DNA of 64,000 nucleotides. Origin: Gemmatimonadota bacterium. Lineage in GTDB: Bacteria; Gemmatimonadota; Gemmatimonadetes; Longimicrobiales; Gaopeijiaceae. Location: positions 36,636 to 100,635 of the forward strand of contig JACQVF010000060.1 of the NCBI GenBank assembly GCA_016209885.1. The letters are read 5' to 3'. Of the stretch, positions 52,534 through 61,097 are shown piece by piece; within the stretch, counting starts at the first letter, position 1; every line of letters starts with the position of its first letter. A model generated the notes under the pieces. That model was given only the letters and a program-made list of their open reading frames with translations, was not told the origin of the DNA and searched no databases. Both the position numbers and the translations under genes were made by a program.

Positions 52534-53706
52534 TCAGAACGCACTCTCACATACGGTATACGTAGAGTGCTCGTATCTACAAATGCGGGGCTGCTTCTTA
52601 ACCCAGACCCTCATCTCTGTCTGGGTCGATAGCGTCCGAATGATCCCGTTCTCCAAGCTGGTGATGGGCTCGTTGACCGTGTAACCGATAATCCTGCCGT
52701 TCTGGAAGACCTTGCTGAAAATGTACGGAATGACCGCCCGGACATTCCCTTCTATGTGGTTCCGACGGCTGGTGGTGAGCTTGATCGCCACGAGGTTCTC
52801 ATCGACCACAACCGTCTCATCCGCCCCAAAATCCACTTTCGTCCCTGCCCGGACGAGAACTTGAAAATCCGGTATGCGAGAACCCGTCATGACCTCCAAT
52901 GCGACGTCCACAACCAGCTGCGCAACTGCCTTGGTGGGATGAATCTCGTTGTGGATCGTTTCGACCACTGCGCCTGTTACCCTGTCCTCGCCCCGGGCAT
53001 GCCCGTAATCGTACCTTCGGTCCACCAGGGCCGAGTTCTTCATGGCCACATTGCCGCGCCTGTCCACCGCGATCAGGCCAACATCCAGCTCGCTGTTCTG
53101 ATTCATTACGCTGTCCACCGCTTCTCGAGCGCTGACGCCTTTCTGCAGCAGAAGGAACACTTCATGATTCACCGGCAGCCCGCTCCTACCTACCACGGAT
53201 GGCAGCCTGTGCCCGACCACAAAACCGATACCGTCGCCCGCCGTCGGAAACCTGTCTGGCTCAGCGGTGCGTCTCGGCTCCCGCGGGCCCGTCGACCCCA
53301 CAGCGGCGATTGGGGCCTCGGCGATCTCCGGCGGCGGCGGCACCCCCGTCTCCTCTCCGCTTATGAACAGCGTCGCGGTGCCGCCTCTGCCAAAGTTCGC
53401 AAAACGATGCACCTTCCCGTCCTTCGTCATCGCAATCAGGCTAGCAGTGCCGTGGATGGAGCCGCTCGAGATTTTCTCCGCCGCCTGCAACGCTCGAAAC
53501 ACCGCCTCGCCCGCCCTGGGACCGGAAGCCACTACCGAAATCGTCCCTGCCATATAGGGCTCGAAGCGCACATGCTCCGAAGCCTGCCACCCGCCCTGTG
53601 GTTGCTCCTGAGCCGTAAGGCATCGCGGAAGCAACAAAGACACAGCACCCAAGACGGCTAGGCCCATCCGCAGGTCCGGCAGACCCATGGCCTTCTCCAT
53701 GCGCAT
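52534..53706 (-). CDS. Exported conserved protein of unrecognised family (copy B)
   Basis: A 390-residue paralogue of the protein at 49311, with the same block order and the same end pattern (R.CR.E...YTVC). It has a signal peptide (LAVLGAVSLLLPRCLTAQ). Copy-specific differences include GTISVVASGPRAGEAVF and a shorter N terminus. AGGAGG precedes the ATG by 8 bp. It follows SusD by 104 bp on the same strand, so it is probably part of the SusCD transcript. Each copy is followed by its own deacylase. Confidence 0.75.
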   Translation of the reverse strand: MRMEKAMGLPDLRMGLAVLGAVSLLLPRCLTAQEQPQGGWQASEHVRFEPYMAGTISVVASGPRAGEAVFRALQAAEKISSGSIHGTASLIAMTKDGKVHRFANFGRGGTATLFISGEETGVPPPPEIAEAPIAAVGSTGPREPRRTAEPDRFPTAGDGIGFVVGHRLPSVVGRSGLPVNHEVFLLLQKGVSAREAVDSVMNQNSELDVGLIAVDRRGNVAMKNSALVDRRYDYGHARGEDRVTGAVVETIHNEIHPTKAVAQLVVDVALEVMTGSRIPDFQVLVRAGTKVDFGADETVVVDENLVAIKLTTSRRNHIEGNVRAVIPYIFSKVFQNGRIIGYTVNEPITSLENGIIRTLSTQTEMRVWVKKQPRICRYEHSTYTVCESAF

Positions 53707-53810
53707 CGGCAGCCTCCTGCCCTCGAGCAGCCACTCCTCGATGGCTTTCGCGTTCCTCTTCGCCCCTCGCCTCCCGCCCGGCCGTCCCCCCTCGTACGGA
53801 GTCTCAGCCG

Positions 53811-55115
53811 TCAGTCGCGAAGGTTAGGATTGTTGTTCTTCTCGATGTCCGGAAGCGGCAGACACGTCATAGTACCGTAGAAGCCTCCTTCCGGAAACGG
53901 CGCGCCAGCAGGCGGAAGGAGGGGCAGCTGATATCGAATGATGTCGTACAAGCGCTGAGACTCGAGAAAGAGTTCCCGCCTCCGCTCTTCAATGGTCTGC
54001 GCCAGAATCTCCTTTGAATCGGCGCTGCTGAATGCCGGGAGCCCGACCCGTGCATGCAGCGCATTAATGATGTTCACCGCGGCCTGGCCCCCTTCAGCTT
54101 CCGCGATGATGAGTTGCGCCTCATCCCACGTCGCGAGAGGGATTGGGCTGGAAGCAGCCGTGTACTTGTTCTGAAGCGCCAACGGACGAAGATTGTTCTG
54201 GGTCCTACCACCTGTGCGCGTGACCCGCACCCGAGGGTCCGGCACACCGCCGAAGCTCAGCGACCAGTACGGCTCGTCGACCGTGATCCTTCTCCCCCGG
54301 GTGTTCGTGTCGTATACCTTGTTCTCCCGGAACGGAGACGCGCTCGAATACGTCGCGTTCTTCACGAAACCAGCAGGAACGAGCCTCGCATCGGCCGCCG
54401 CCTGCGATTTCGTACCAAGATTGAGACGCGCGCGCGCCCGGCCGACCAGCGCCATGTTCCGGATTTCGCTGTTCCCTGAAGCCTCGGCTGCCTGTATAGC
54501 CGCCGTGAACTTCTTTTCCGCCTCCCGCAGCAAATCCGCCGGCGTCAGCCGCGGCCCCCCGTCCACCGCTGCCGCACAGAATCCCTCGCCAAGCAGCATG
54601 TAGCTATAGCCGGAGTATGCCGCCACTGTGGCAATTAGACTTGTACGCCCCGCAACCTCCGCGTCCGACCACCCCTCGAGCTTCTTCGTCACATGATCCG
54701 CCAGCCAGCGTGCACGCGAAACGGGCATGTAGAGACCTAAGTGCGAGCCCCTTCCGCAGTCGCCATGGGCGTCCTGGTATTCCGGCTCAGAGGGGCTGAA
54801 ATTACGTCGGTCATATCCGTGCGTGTCTGTGTGTCCTCCCCCTTCTCCCAGCTCATCCGAGATCAAACCCGTAGCCACGACATAGTGATTGAATGCACAT
54901 TCGAATGCGCCCACTGCGCTATTCACCCACAAACTCGCTTGCTCCGGATCATCCAGGTAAACGGGCAGCACCCGATCCGGAGCCTCCACCTCCAGCAGCT
55001 TGTCCAGCGCGTCACAACCGCCCAGCGAAAGAATCAGGGCTATCGCGGCGCAGCACCGCCTCACACTCCACCTCGACGCGGCCCGTACCAGGCCCACGGA
55101 ATCATTGCTCGTCAT
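53811..55115 (-). CDS. SusD/RagB-type nutrient-binding lipoprotein (pair 2)
   Basis: A 434-residue surface lipoprotein: signal ending LSLGGC, then ALDKLLEVEAPDRVLPVYLDDPEQASLWVNSAVGAFECAFN as in SusD N termini, TPR-like helices (REAEKKFTAAIQAAEASG; MALVGRARARLNLGTKSQAAADA), and the C-terminal EERRRELFLESQRLYDIIRYQLP typical of the family. It lies 55 bp after its SusC partner. It is shorter than pair 1 and not closely similar, so ligands likely differ. Context suggests an amino-acid or peptide ligand. Confidence 0.9.
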   Translation of the reverse strand: MTSNDSVGLVRAASRWSVRRCCAAIALILSLGGCDALDKLLEVEAPDRVLPVYLDDPEQASLWVNSAVGAFECAFNHYVVATGLISDELGEGGGHTDTHGYDRRNFSPSEPEYQDAHGDCGRGSHLGLYMPVSRARWLADHVTKKLEGWSDAEVAGRTSLIATVAAYSGYSYMLLGEGFCAAAVDGGPRLTPADLLREAEKKFTAAIQAAEASGNSEIRNMALVGRARARLNLGTKSQAAADARLVPAGFVKNATYSSASPFRENKVYDTNTRGRRITVDEPYWSLSFGGVPDPRVRVTRTGGRTQNNLRPLALQNKYTAASSPIPLATWDEAQLIIAEAEGGQAAVNIINALHARVGLPAFSSADSKEILAQTIEERRRELFLESQRLYDIIRYQLPLLPPAGAPFPEGGFYGTMTCLPLPDIEKNNNPNLRD

Positions 55116-55170
55116 ACGTCCCCCAAGCTCCCGTTCTCTCCGACCCTCACACCTACACGGCGGCTCGACC

Positions 55171-58119
55171 TCAGAAATTCAGCTTCAACGTCGTCACAAA
55201 CTGCGCCAACTGAGGCACGATCGCGTAGTTGAGCCAGTCCTGGTGCGTTCCATAGAAGCTCCGCCCAACCTCGGGATCCAACCCCGAGTACTTCGTCCAT
55301 TTGTGCAGATTGCGGGCCGCCACCGTCACCGTGGCTGAAACGCCACTTCCTACAGAACGGGTCCATCTCTCAGGAACGGAATAACTCACCGAAAGCTCCC
55401 GGAGAGCCGCAAGATCCGCAGGGCTCATGTAAGCGAACTGGTAAGGCCTTCTCACCCCAGCCACATACTTCGGGTCGAATCTCTCCGGGAAAAAGTTCAC
55501 CTCGCAGTTCCGAAATGTCGTGCATTTCAACCACATACCGGTATCCCAAACAATGTGCCCCAGCTTGAACTCCATCATGCCGGAAAGCACCAACCGGTCG
55601 AACAATCTCACCGACGAGCTCAGCGCGCCTTCCGTAGACGGATCGGGACGCCCGATGTAGACATAAGGCGCACTTGCGCACGGTACCGGGCGATGCTGGT
55701 TCTCAGCGCCCCCATCACACATGACATTGATGGGTGTACCGCTCGCGTCGAGTTCCGCGCTGACCACTTTTCGCTCGAACCACGCGCCGATCGGATACCC
55801 CTCCTGGTGCCGCTGCACGAAATCGAAATTGAAGAGGATCGGTGCGATCCCACCCATACTCGCGATCTTGTTGTCGTTCGCGGAAACATTCAGCGACACG
55901 TCCCAGTCCACCCGTCGAGTCGCCACTGGCCGGGCGCTGATCAGGAGCTCGATTCCCCGGTTCCTCACTTCGCCGACATTCACGAACTGCGGCTGCGGGA
56001 ATCCCAGCGAAGGCGCCACAGGACGCAACAGAATCGCATCGCGTACCCGCTGCGCATAGTAGGTAAGGTCAATCGCGACCCGATCCTTCAGCAGTCCGGC
56101 CTCGAAGCCCAGCTCAAGCTCCTCGCCTCGCTCGGGCGCGAGATCCGGGTTGCCCAGGAACTGAGGCAAGACCGCAGGAGCATCGCCCGGGCCCGTCACG
56201 GGCTCAAAGGTCTGAAGTGCCGCAAACGCCTCCGGCTGGTTGCCACTCGCGCCGTAAGCCGCTCGCACCCTCAGCGCCTGGACCAGGCCGAAATTCCAAA
56301 ACGGTTCCTCGCTCACCACCCAAGTTGCGCTCACCTTCGGATAATAGATGAGCTCGAAGTTCTCTCCGAACGCGCTATTGTCATCCGCCCGAACGGCGCC
56401 GGTCACGAAGAGCCGATCCTTCCAACCCAATTGCTGTTGCAGAAACACGCCCACGGTGGTGTTTTCCACAAAATTGTCGCTCCCAAACCTGCGAGCTGCG
56501 GAGCCAACCGTCTGGACGCCGGGTGCGGGAAACTCGTTCCCTTGCGCATTCACGGTCTCGATGAGCTTCCGATACAACTGAAATCCTCCCGACGTCTTCG
56601 ACGCAAGTGCGTTGCCAAGATCCACCGCCACCGTCCCGCTGTAGTCCACGGTAAGATAGTTCGCATCGCGTCGATCTACCTGCTTGAATCCGAGCCCCTG
56701 CGACCCGAAGAAGTTCTCTTCCGGCGGCAGGCGAGGCACAATGGTTTCGTTATCCTCGTGTACTACGTCCGTACCGATGGACAGGCGATGTCTGAACCAG
56801 CTCGCGGGTTCAAAGTCAATCTGCGCCCCCGCAGTCGTCCGCGTGAGGTCCTGGAAGACATTGAACGACTTGTGGTACGCCTCCGGGGGAGCAGTCAGGA
56901 AGCCCCGAGTGGCAGTGTATTGCGGCGAGCCATGCGCAAGATTCCACATGATCGACCATTGCCGATCCATGTTTGTCCGCCCGGTGATATGGCCGAAGTT
57001 CACACCGATCTGCAGCCGTTCGCTCAGGGAGACGGACAGATTGCCGCGCCCACTAAAATGCCGTACACTGTTGCTGGGAAATACACCCTCATCCCTGTCC
57101 AGGCTTGCCCCAATGTAATAGCGGATTTCCTCTGCACCCCCGCTTACGCTCAGACCGTATCGCTGCAGATGTCCAGTCTCGAAGATCGGCGTGCCCCGTT
57201 CTTTCTCGGTGTTGACCAGATTCACCTCCACGACTTGCCCGGCTGCGTTGCGGCCGAAAACGCCGCCAATGCGACCCTCGGGATTCGCGAGCCAGTTCGC
57301 CCCCTGGGCGACCGTGAGGCTAACCCTTGGCTTTCCGCGCAGACCCTTCTTCGTGATAATCTGGATGACGCCGTTCGACGCCTCCGTTCCGTAGAGCGTC
57401 GCCGCTGCAGGACCTTTGATAATCTCAATTCGCTCGATGTCCTCAGGATTGAAATCATTGACGCGTGAGATGATTCCACCCCCCGGCCCTGTCCTGTAGT
57501 CGTTGTCGACACGAACGCCATCGACGTACATCAGCGGCTCGTTCGAAAGGGAAAGGCTTGAAGAGCCGCGGATTCTGATCTTGCCCCCGTTTCCGCGGCT
57601 CCCGGAACCGGGAAGCGTGATCAGTCCGGCGACCCGCCCGGTTAGGAGATCCGTCACGTCCGAAACCGGAGCGCTGGTGACTACATCGGGGACCGCGATC
57701 CTGGACACACTATTGCCGATTTCACGCGCCCGCGTGGCCCCAGGCGTACCGGTTACCACAAGTTCGTCGAGTGTAATTGCCGTCTCCGCCAGAGCGAAAT
57801 CTGCGACGACCGTTTCGCCAGGAGTGACGCGAACGCTCCTGCTCTGGCGTGCGTACCCGATCAGCTCGACACGGACCTCCACATCTCCAGCCGGCACCTG
57901 GAGGAGGAGGAATCGCCCAGCGGCGCTCGTCAGGGCGCCCATACCCGCTCCCGGGATATGTACCTGAACGCCCTCCAGAGGTCTCTGGGTGGTGGCGTCA
58001 ACTACGGTCCCGCGCAGCGCGCCCGTGGCCTGAGCAAGTGCAGGTGCAGGCTCGAGCACCAGGGAAGCGGCAAGCACAAGCGCTGGAAGTCCAGAGCCAA
58101 AAAGCAAGCGCGCTCTCAT
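55171..58119 (-). CDS. SusC/RagA-type TonB-dependent transporter (pair 2)
   Basis: A 982-residue outer-membrane transporter: signal peptide (to about residue 30), carboxypeptidase-like domain (TGALRGTVVDATTQRPLEGVQVHIP), plug (VTDLLTGRVAGLITLPGSGSRG, IRIRGSSSLSLSNEPLMYVDGV, DIERIEIIKGPAAATLYGTEASNGVIQIITKKG) and a barrel ending in a strand with terminal Phe (FVTTLKLNF). It is the first structural gene after the regulator, 48 bp away. GAGGAGG precedes the ATG. Confidence 0.92.
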   Translation of the reverse strand: MRARLLFGSGLPALVLAASLVLEPAPALAQATGALRGTVVDATTQRPLEGVQVHIPGAGMGALTSAAGRFLLLQVPAGDVEVRVELIGYARQSRSVRVTPGETVVADFALAETAITLDELVVTGTPGATRAREIGNSVSRIAVPDVVTSAPVSDVTDLLTGRVAGLITLPGSGSRGNGGKIRIRGSSSLSLSNEPLMYVDGVRVDNDYRTGPGGGIISRVNDFNPEDIERIEIIKGPAAATLYGTEASNGVIQIITKKGLRGKPRVSLTVAQGANWLANPEGRIGGVFGRNAAGQVVEVNLVNTEKERGTPIFETGHLQRYGLSVSGGAEEIRYYIGASLDRDEGVFPSNSVRHFSGRGNLSVSLSERLQIGVNFGHITGRTNMDRQWSIMWNLAHGSPQYTATRGFLTAPPEAYHKSFNVFQDLTRTTAGAQIDFEPASWFRHRLSIGTDVVHEDNETIVPRLPPEENFFGSQGLGFKQVDRRDANYLTVDYSGTVAVDLGNALASKTSGGFQLYRKLIETVNAQGNEFPAPGVQTVGSAARRFGSDNFVENTTVGVFLQQQLGWKDRLFVTGAVRADDNSAFGENFELIYYPKVSATWVVSEEPFWNFGLVQALRVRAAYGASGNQPEAFAALQTFEPVTGPGDAPAVLPQFLGNPDLAPERGEELELGFEAGLLKDRVAIDLTYYAQRVRDAILLRPVAPSLGFPQPQFVNVGEVRNRGIELLISARPVATRRVDWDVSLNVSANDNKIASMGGIAPILFNFDFVQRHQEGYPIGAWFERKVVSAELDASGTPINVMCDGGAENQHRPVPCASAPYVYIGRPDPSTEGALSSSVRLFDRLVLSGMMEFKLGHIVWDTGMWLKCTTFRNCEVNFFPERFDPKYVAGVRRPYQFAYMSPADLAALRELSVSYSVPERWTRSVGSGVSATVTVAARNLHKWTKYSGLDPEVGRSFYGTHQDWLNYAIVPQLAQFVTTLKLNF

Positions 58120-58167
58120 GGTGTCCCTCCTCGGTAGCAGCCAATCGCCGAAGCCAGTCTCTTCACG

Positions 58168-58896
58168 TCACCAGCTTCCCTTTTCCCCCAATCGCTCGAT
58201 CACGCGGCTCAGCCGTTCGGCCGCGTTCCTCCAGTTCGTCTCCACGGCCCCCTGGGCCGCTTCCGGATCCCCAGTCTCGATCGCCCCGATGATGACAGCG
58301 TGTTCCGCCACGGATGTGTCGATCTCCCCAAGCAGCGCGCTCGTATACACCAGCTCGTACCGCGCCGCCTGCGGCTTCACGCTCTCGTGCAGCAACGTGA
58401 GCCGCGTGCCCCCAGCCGCCTCCACGTACCGCCGGTGAAACGAGAGGTCCAGGTCGTTCACCCGCCTCGCATCCGGCGGCCGCTCCCGCGCCGCCAACCG
58501 CAGCTCCCGGTTCAGCGCCTTGAGATCGCGAACCAGTTTTCCTCGCCGCACAGTGTCCAGCAAGGCGGCCCGCCGGGCGCTCAACGCCTCCAGCGCACCC
58601 ACGATGTCGAACAGCTCCCGACCATCTTCCGCCGTAAGCGGAGCCACCACGGTGCGAGAGTACTGATCGATCCGGGCGTTGACCACATAACCCTCCTTCT
58701 CCAACCGCCCCAGGGCTACCCGAAGCGGCGTGCGGCTCACACCCAGACGCTTCGCTGTCTCCCGTTCGATGATCGGCGCTCCCGGGGACAGCGCACCCTC
58801 TACGATCAGCGCCTGTAGACGGCGGTAGGCCTCGCTCGCCCGATCGCCCCGAGGTCGCGACGCCACTGACTCTATGGCGGGGTCCGCGGAATTCAT
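58168..58896 (-). CDS. GntR-family regulator with FCD effector domain
   Basis: A 242-residue transcription factor of the FadR subfamily. The N-terminal winged helix-turn-helix holds AYRRLQALIVEGALSPGAPIIERETAKRLGVSRTPLRVALGRLEKEGYVV (about residues 26-75). The rest is an all-helical FCD ligand domain with the metal-binding pattern D..FH (NDLDLSFHRRYVEAAGG) and later His residues. Such regulators sense small acids. It is the first gene of the deacylase locus and probably controls it. ATG 58896 is preferred over an upstream TTG. No strong ribosome site is visible. Confidence 0.9.
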   Translation of the reverse strand: MNSADPAIESVASRPRGDRASEAYRRLQALIVEGALSPGAPIIERETAKRLGVSRTPLRVALGRLEKEGYVVNARIDQYSRTVVAPLTAEDGRELFDIVGALEALSARRAALLDTVRRGKLVRDLKALNRELRLAARERPPDARRVNDLDLSFHRRYVEAAGGTRLTLLHESVKPQAARYELVYTSALLGEIDTSVAEHAVIIGAIETGDPEAAQGAVETNWRNAAERLSRVIERLGEKGSW

Positions 58897-58907
58897 TGCG
58901 CTATGCA

Positions 58908-58922
58908 AATGGTATACATTTA
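58908..58922. promoter_or_regulatory. Candidate operator of the GntR regulator
   Basis: AAATGGTATACATTT, centred on the palindrome GTATAC, lies 12 bp upstream of the regulator start and 230 bp from the divergent hydrolase gene. It fits nine of ten positions of the TnGTATACnA pattern common for FadR-family regulators. Local AT content is far above the surroundings. Confidence 0.6.
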
Positions 58923-59148
58923 GTGATCTAAATTTCGGTCACAAAATGATCGACCCTGCCCCCCGGACGCAAGGGTTCCGTTCGTCAGAAGCTTGGGGGA
59001 CGGCAATAGGGGCTGGCCCCGGGGGGAAACGAACCCGATCGTTGTGGGCCCGCGCTCGGCCCAGCGCGGGGCGTGGCGCAGCCCTATTGACCCCGAGTCT
59101 CGGCTCGCGCACTTTCAGCGCCCGCAACGTCAAGCGGGAGGTGAGGCC

Positions 59149-61074
59149 ATGGGCTGCAGGGTTCTGACTTCCGTCCGCGTTCCGTGCAGGCACGTGCCGT
59201 CCGTTCAGGTGGCAGCCGCCTTCCTGGCTGCGCTGCTCTCACGGCCGCTCGCGCCCGCAGCCGCGCAGGCCCCGGGGCCCTACGAGGTGGTGCGGTTCCA
59301 GGAGAACCTCATGATCCCGGCTCGGGACGGCGTTCGTCTCGCCACGGACATCTACCGCCCGGCGCGGAACGGTCGGCCGGTGGACGAGAAGTTTCCCATT
59401 CTCCTCCACCGCACGCCGTACAACAAGCTGGGCGATGGGCTCGTCAGGCAGGCCAACTTCTTCGCCAGCCACGGCTACGTGGTCGTCGTCCAGGACACCC
59501 GCGGCAACTACGGATCCGAGGGCGTCTTCAGCAAGTACTACGACTACGACGCGTACGACGGCCATGACGTCATCCAGTACCTGGTCAAGCTCCCGTACGT
59601 CGAGCCCAGGATCGGGATGTGGGGAACCTCCTACGGTGGGCACACCCAGGCCGACGCTGCAAAGACGAACCCGCGCGGCCTCGCCACGATCGTCGTGAAT
59701 CAGGGAGGTATGTCGAACGCCTGGGACCATTCGGTCCGCTTCGACGGCACGTTCGAGGTGGGTCGCCAGCTCACCTGGGCGTGGCAGCAGCTCCGCGCGG
59801 ATGCCAAGGATCCGGTCGTCGAGAAGCTCCTGGAAATGGAGAACGTGACGGACTGGTATGACGCGCTGCCGCTGCGCAAGGGGCTCAACCCGCTCTCCGT
59901 CGCGCCGAACTTCGAGGACTACGTTCTCGAGATGGCCACCCACGCCGACTACGACCAGCACTGGAAGGCCATCGGCCAGAACTGGGTCGAGTACTACGCG
60001 CAGACGGCGGACATCCCGATGATGCACATCGGCGGGTGGTACGACATCTACCTCCGCGGCACCGTGGACAACTTCCTCGGGCTCTCCAAGCTCAAGAAGT
60101 CACCCATCCGCATGCTCATCGGCCCCTGGACCCACGGCGGGAACGACGAGAGCCATGCGGGCGACGTGGAGTTTGGGCCGGAGGCGGCCATCACGGACTT
60201 CGGCACAGGCTTCCACCTCCGCTGGTTCGACCACTTCCTCAAGGGGAAGACGAGCGGCGTCGAGAGCGAGCCGCGGATCCGTGTCTTCGTGATGGGCACC
60301 GGCGACGGCCACAAGGACTCGAACGGGCGCCTCTTCCATGGCGGCTACTGGCGCGACGAGACGGAATGGCCGATCTCGGGAACGAAGCTCGTCAACTACT
60401 ACTTCCAGGGCGACGGCGGCCTCCGCCCCGAGGCGCCACGTTCCGGGCCTGAATCCACCCTGTTCACGTTCGACCCTCGCCACCCCGTGCCGACCATCGG
60501 TGGCGGCGTGTCCGGCCGCCTCAAGGACGGGGCCTTCGACCAGCGCGAGCGCGAGGGCTTCCCGCCGTCGAAGCCACCGTACCTCCCCCTCAAGGCGCGG
60601 CCCGATGTGGTTGTCTTCCAGACCGGGCCACTTCAGGAAGACGTGCAGGTCGTGGGGCCCATCGTCGTGAAGCTCTACGCCTCCTCCACGGCGGTCGACA
60701 CGGACTTCACCGCCAAGCTCGTGGACGTCTATGCGCCGAGCGCGGACTTCCCCACCGGCTTCGACATGAACCTGACGGACGCGATCATCCGCGCCCGCTA
60801 CCGCAACCGGCCGGACCGCGCGGAGCTCATGGAGCCGGGCAAAGTCTACGAGTTCACGATCAAGCCTTTCCCCACCGGGAACGTTTTCAGGAAAGGGCAC
60901 CGCATCCGCATCGACCTCTCGAGCTCCAACTTCCCGCGCTTCGACGTGAACCCGAACACGGGTGAGCCACTCGGGAAGAATCGGCGCATGATCACCGCCG
61001 ACCACACCATCTACCACAGCGCTCAGTATCCGTCGCACGTCGTGCTCCCCATCGTCCCGACGAAGCGGCGCTGA
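59149..61074 (+). CDS. Exported CocE/NonD-type hydrolase (X-Pro dipeptidyl-peptidase family)
   Basis: A 641-residue serine hydrolase of the family of cocaine esterase, glutaryl-7-ACA acylase and X-Pro dipeptidyl peptidase. After a signal peptide (to about residue 42, APAAAQ), MIPARDGVRLATDIYRP begins the alpha/beta-hydrolase fold. The nucleophile is Ser161 in WGTSYGG; the His is in GPWTHGG. A jelly-roll C-terminal domain (VVGPIVVKLYASSTAVDTDF) completes the architecture. It may release acyl or peptide groups. The ATG is preceded by GGGAGGTGAGG. It diverges from the regulator and leads into the PLP-enzyme gene. Confidence 0.9.
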   Translation: MGCRVLTSVRVPCRHVPSVQVAAAFLAALLSRPLAPAAAQAPGPYEVVRFQENLMIPARDGVRLATDIYRPARNGRPVDEKFPILLHRTPYNKLGDGLVRQANFFASHGYVVVVQDTRGNYGSEGVFSKYYDYDAYDGHDVIQYLVKLPYVEPRIGMWGTSYGGHTQADAAKTNPRGLATIVVNQGGMSNAWDHSVRFDGTFEVGRQLTWAWQQLRADAKDPVVEKLLEMENVTDWYDALPLRKGLNPLSVAPNFEDYVLEMATHADYDQHWKAIGQNWVEYYAQTADIPMMHIGGWYDIYLRGTVDNFLGLSKLKKSPIRMLIGPWTHGGNDESHAGDVEFGPEAAITDFGTGFHLRWFDHFLKGKTSGVESEPRIRVFVMGTGDGHKDSNGRLFHGGYWRDETEWPISGTKLVNYYFQGDGGLRPEAPRSGPESTLFTFDPRHPVPTIGGGVSGRLKDGAFDQREREGFPPSKPPYLPLKARPDVVVFQTGPLQEDVQVVGPIVVKLYASSTAVDTDFTAKLVDVYAPSADFPTGFDMNLTDAIIRARYRNRPDRAELMEPGKVYEFTIKPFPTGNVFRKGHRIRIDLSSSNFPRFDVNPNTGEPLGKNRRMITADHTIYHSAQYPSHVVLPIVPTKRR

Positions 61075-61097
61075 CAGCGGAAGGAAGAGGAGGAAAC

